A stretch of DNA of 64,000 nt from Paraphoma chrysanthemicola (lineage: Eukaryota > Ascomycota > Dothideomycetes > Pleosporales > Phaeosphaeriaceae), in the NCBI GenBank assembly GCA_020744225.1, contig JAGMWG010000001.1, positions 2,852,001 through 2,916,000 on the forward strand, in the 5' to 3' direction. Below are positions 59,996-64,000 of this stretch, in pieces. A program made the position numbers and the translations under genes. How positions within the stretch are numbered: position 1 is the stretch's first letter; every line of letters starts with the position of its first letter. The notes under the pieces were generated by a model that ran no database searches, had not been told where the DNA came from, and saw only the letters and a program-made list of their open reading frames with translations.

Positions 59996-62814
59996 ATGGC
60001 CTTGCACCTCCTACCCGGCCATCCTGGCCTATCCTCTCGTTCTACCCTACACGTCGAATCCGACGATGGCACTGAAAGTTCATATGGAGTTGAGAACAGG
60101 TTTCGTGATAAGCTCTTCGCTTGTCCGTATGTGAAGCACGACCCACTTGAATATGCGGAGGTACCGTCATGTTACAAGTCGGGTTGGAGAACAATTTCAG
60201 GCGTCAGGTGAGCCGGTTCTCCATTGAATTCATTGTCGTTTCACTGACCGTAGTCTGTCTAGACAACATGTCTATCGCTGCCACATTTTGCCTATCAAGT
60301 GCCCAGGCTGCGCGCAGGAGTTTGAGTCTAGCCGGCTATTTGCGCGCCACTTGCACACTGAGGCCCATTGTGACCGCAGCCTTAGTGAGATCGATGAGCC
60401 CATCAAAGGGCTTGAGACTCTCTTACAAAAAATTAAGACGCCAAAGATCGCACCAGGTGATCCCTCCGAGGAGGACATGTGGAAGGTCATATACACCACG
60501 CTCTTTCCTGACGATCCCAAGAATGAAATACCCTCTCCATGTAAGCGCAGTCCTATCAGGACGTACCTATCAAGCGTAAGCTAACCGTTTTGACCTAGAC
60601 TTCGACAAGGAGCAGGGAACACCCATTCCCATTTCATCATACGGATCTGCCGTTTCATCAATTTATGGCGGGTTCTCTGCGCCCATCACCCCAAGTGTCC
60701 AGACACCACACAATGGCAAAGCCCAACAAGACTACTTTGGATCCACACACCACGCTACAAGCTCTATCGGCTCAAGTCACGCTGCTCGAAACTACACTCG
60801 GCCCACCACATGTTCGGGTCTTAGCCAATATTCGAATGCCGACGATATATCAGAACCCAATCCGTTCACTGACGGAAACGGTGTCTCCATGCCTAGCTCC
60901 ATCCGGAACTCCGCCTCGACCTACAACATGCCACAGGCTCCTGAAGCCGTCGTCACTCGCCAGGAGGTGCAAACTTCCACTGGCAAGAAGCTGAAGAAGA
61001 AGTTGCGACACAAGACGATGGAATCTCAAGTCATTAAATTCCAGGCTTGGGAGAAGCCCCATCGCACCGACGAGCACATTACTCCTGGCGTTTACCGCGG
61101 ATTCTGGATTTGGATTGCGCGCTTTTTCACCTTCTGGATTCCTTCTTGGTTCCTCACAAAATTTCTCGGCATGAACGACTTTCGACAACGCCTGGCCTTC
61201 CGACAAAAGGTGCTCTTCTGTGTTCTGCTTGCGACCATCTACGCGTTGATCATCTACTTCCTTGTCATTCAACCCATCGCCAGCTGTGTGGTGAAAGTTA
61301 ACTTCGGTATGATTTCCAACGACAGTAACTTCTGCGGCTTGGTAAGCGGTATCATCTACGTCTACATGGGCCTAGGTGGCGCTTTCATGCTCCTGGTCGC
61401 CGTCTGTGTTATTAAGGTCCGCTATACCAACCGTTCTTTCGAAGAACATAAAGAACTCCTGATCATGCAAATTCCCTGCTACAACGAGGACGAGGCCACA
61501 CTACGGAAAACAATCGAGTCGTGCGTCCAGTCAAGCTATGAGAAGAAGCGCAAGCTGCTTTTCATTGTCGCCGACGGATTGGTTGCAGCTGCTGGCGAGA
61601 AACCGACCTACAGAATCTTGCTGGAAGACATCTTCAAACACAGTGACGACCTGGAAATCGGTATCGACAACAAGGCACACACGTACTTGTCGTTCGACAC
61701 GGAAGGCGCTGCGGACAATCAGGCGTTCACCGCCACTGGCCATTACCGAGGAGTACCCTACGTTATCGTTGTCAAGACTGGACGAGAAGACGAACGCGAT
61801 GCGCCAAAGCCTGGTAACCGCGGCAAACGTGATTCTCAGCTCCTGGCCTACAACTTCTTCCACTACGTCAACTACCGCAGGTTCTGGAACCCACTTTTCG
61901 AAAACCTCGAGTTCAAGATGCGAACCAGCCTCAACCTTGACGCTCGCGATGCTATGTACATGCTGGCCATCGACTGCGACACCGCTGTTGACCGCACCGG
62001 AATCTCCTACCTTGTGGACAAACTTCAGAAGAAGCCGAAGCTCCTCGGAGTATGCGGCTACACCGGAGTCAGCAACCATATGAGCAGTTTCGTCTCCAGC
62101 AGCCAGGTTTTCGAGTACTGGCTTACTCACGCCGTCTTGAAGGCAGTGGAGAGCGTATGCTCCAGCGTCTTTGTCCTTAGTGGATGCTTCACCATCTACC
62201 GACTGAAGTGGCCAAACAACCGACCAGCTATTCTGCACCCGCTCCTATTGGAAGACTACGCCGGAACCTATGATAAGACTCTGCACGAACACAACCTATT
62301 GTCCATTGGCGAGGACCGGTACTTGTCAACTCTGGCGATCCGCTACTTCGGTGCTGACTGTCGACTACAATACTTCTCTGCTGCCACATGCACAACCGTG
62401 GTTCCAGACAAGCTTTCCGTGCTCCTTGATCAACGACGCCGATGGACGAACTCCCTTATTCACTGCCACTTTGCTCATCTCAACGTCCCTCCCTTCGAAG
62501 CTTCGATCTGGACCCACACCAAGCTCCTCTTCGTCCTCTTTTGCGAACTCTTCATGGTGTTTATCTTGCCGCTCGCACTGCCGGCCGGAGCCGCCCTCGC
62601 TGTAATCTCTGTCCTATTGACACCCTATGGATGGGCCGTATTGCTTGCTTTCTCGCTTATACCTGTGGTGCTATGCATCCTGTGCATGGATTGGACATAC
62701 ATTCCATTCTATCTTCCATTCTTCCCTATGATCGGCATGTTTAGCGTTATTATCCCTATATACTCGTTGTGGAATCAGGACAACATCAAATGGGGCAAAA
62801 CCCGTGGTGGTTAG
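59996..62814 (+). CDS. chitin synthase with N-terminal C2H2-type fungal domain
   Basis: Three exons, 59996-60207, 60263-60540 and 60599-62814, give 901 aa. Donors are GTGAGC and GTAAGC, with GCTAACC and CCTAG before exon 3. Residues about 40-160 match the Cys/His-rich module of many fungal C2H2 proteins: FACPYVKHDPLEY, GWRTISGVRQHVYRCH, CPGCAQEF, HLHTEAHC, WKVIYTTLFPDD, IPSPYFD. A linker follows. The GT2 chitin synthase part has amphipathic and membrane segments, the nucleotide-binding CYNEDE (about 454), FIVADG (about 485), AIDCDTAVD, the acceptor-site IGEDRYL (about 733), QRRRW (about 774) and C-terminal transmembrane helices. It should polymerise UDP-GlcNAc at the plasma membrane. The frame is open upstream of the chosen ATG, so the true start may be further 5'. 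The chitin synthase class is not assigned. Confidence 0.88.
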
Positions 62815-63115
62815 TTGTACCAAAAGTTACTTAATGTCTCTTTTTATGTAGTAGATGAAAACAAGTCTTGCAAAGGACAACTTCAATTTCTATGATACAT
62901 CGAACACTACACTGCAAGTGAATATTGCTTTATACTGCATACTTGACTGCTCTGAGTCCGTCCTTGGGTCACTTCGTGCACTCATTCTGCTGCGTTCCGA
63001 CAGCCGTGGGTGGGGTCAGCTAGATCGCATCCGGATTAGGAGGGTGACGCAACTTAGTTATAACCCCGCGCGCTGCTCCTTTCAGCTGTACAGCTCCGTC
63101 TGAAATCCACGCAAG
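62815..63115. other. spacer between chitin synthase and GH20 gene
   Basis: 301 bp. A plus-strand frame (62,855-63,103) ends at a TGA that is in the same frame as the GH20 start and 12 nt before it. The spacer may carry the GH20 promoter or an unrecognised 5' exon. Confidence 0.5.
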
Positions 63116-64000
63116 ATGGACTCCGATCTCTATCCTCACAGAGGTTTCATGCTGGACACGGGCCGAAAGTTCTTCCCCGTCCGGGCCATCCTCGATCTGT
63201 TGAATGTGCTTCACCAATACAACTTCAATATCTTCCACTGGCACATATACGACGCAGAATGCTTCCCACTACATTGGCCAGAGGATCGTGGCTTAACGAA
63301 CGCGAGCATGAAGCACAGTCATTGTTCAGACCACTATACTCCTGGGGATATTCAGAGTGTGATTGCGCATGCACAGCAGTTGGGAATCCTTGTCTATCCG
63401 GAGACAGACATGCCTGGGCACAGTGATATATGGTAAGTTCTGAAATGATAACTTGAGCGCTTAGCCGACATGAATTTTAACAGCACCGTTCTAGGGGTGT
63501 ATGGAAGGAAAGCTTGGTAGTAGGTAGGCCAAATCTGAAACACCCAAAGGCCCAACTGGACATTCGCCAGCGCCATACATACGACAATATCGCCAATTTG
63601 GTCTCCACAGTCAACCGATATTTCGGATCCCCCGTGCATCACTTTGGCGGCGATGAAGTGGCATATATGTGGGAGAGTGAAGATGACAATAAGCTGTTTG
63701 AGTCGTTCCTACACTGGCTCAAGGGGCTTCTACCAAACAAAACATTGATCTTATGGGATGATCCTCTTACTGATGAGGAGAAAGACATCAACTTAACCAA
63801 GGATTGGGTTATACAAACATGGCATGATGGCGCTACTCGACCAATACTCGACAAGGGCCACCGGGTTATTGTATCTGAGTCTGATACATTCTACATTGGA
63901 AATGCAGACGAAGAAAAGATTTCCTCCTTTGAATTTCCGAATCATCCCAATGTTCTGGGGTATGAAGTCGTTTGGTTTACTTCGGAAGGAGACGATCCAT
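63116..64000 (+). CDS. GH20 beta-N-acetylhexosaminidase, 3' end off the window
   Basis: Exon 1 is 63116-63432 and exon 2 runs from 63495 to the window edge. The donor is GTAAGT and the acceptor TTCTAG (the AG just upstream would create a stop). The GH20 catalytic core is clear: YPHRGFMLDTGRKFFPV, FHWHIYDAECFPL, YPETDMPGHSDIW, and HHFGGDEVAYMW with the Asp-Glu catalytic pair. These enzymes release terminal GlcNAc or GalNAc from chitooligosaccharides by substrate-assisted catalysis. The usual signal peptide and N-terminal GH20b-like domain are missing: ATG 63116 lies right at the start of the catalytic domain, with TGA four codons upstream. Either a 5' exon was missed or the gene is truncated. 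It follows chitin synthase by 301 bp in the same direction. Confidence 0.87.

Overview
This window reads as nuclear DNA of a filamentous ascomycete, most likely a dothideomycete. Genes are compact, introns are about 45-75 nt with GT...AG ends and CTAAC/CTGAC-like branch sites, and the proteins are typical fungal housekeeping orthologues. The class call is inference from gene content and intron style. All gene models come from reading splice sites by eye. Each multi-exon model was checked for total coding length divisible by three, except the two edge-truncated genes and the one broken gene, where this is stated.

Layout. 1-11,237 is a dense housekeeping block: a partial DUF3824-type Arg/Ser-rich protein (-), the mitochondrial glycine carrier Hem25/SLC25A38 (-), TRAPPC11 (-), the Rpd3L subunit Rxt2 (+) and a HEI10/CCNB1IP1-type RING protein (+). 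11,238-25,010 is looser and holds a lineage-specific set on the minus strand: a C2H2 protein, a small unknown protein, and two neighbouring copies of a family with an N-terminal helical domain plus a ubiquitin-like domain (ULD-type). One ULD copy is fused to C2H2 fingers. The other appears to have been fused to an Smr domain but is broken by a one-base insertion and a lost splice donor. 25,528-34,715 is a second housekeeping block: mitochondrial uL23m (-), a large unknown protein (+), prefoldin 5 (-), a JmjC/cupin_8 protein (+), tubulin chaperone TBCE (-) and SF3A2 (+), the last with a GC-AG intron. The Rsc7/Npl6 chromatin-remodelling subunit (+) at 39,497-41,770 sits behind a long GC-rich leader. 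A third, larger ULD-type paralogue (-) is at 45,118-47,834.

47,835-56,451 is a gene desert with a perfect 14-bp tandem repeat and a degenerate minisatellite. The right end carries three co-directional chitin genes: a secreted CBM18-NodB chitin deacetylase, a chitin synthase whose N-terminus is a fungal C2H2-type domain, and a GH20 beta-N-acetylhexosaminidase running off the window edge. Synthesis, deacetylation and trimming activities side by side suggest a small chitin or chitooligosaccharide locus. This, and the zinc finger-chitin synthase fusion, are the most interesting items here. The modular ULD family with its C2H2 and Smr fusions comes next.
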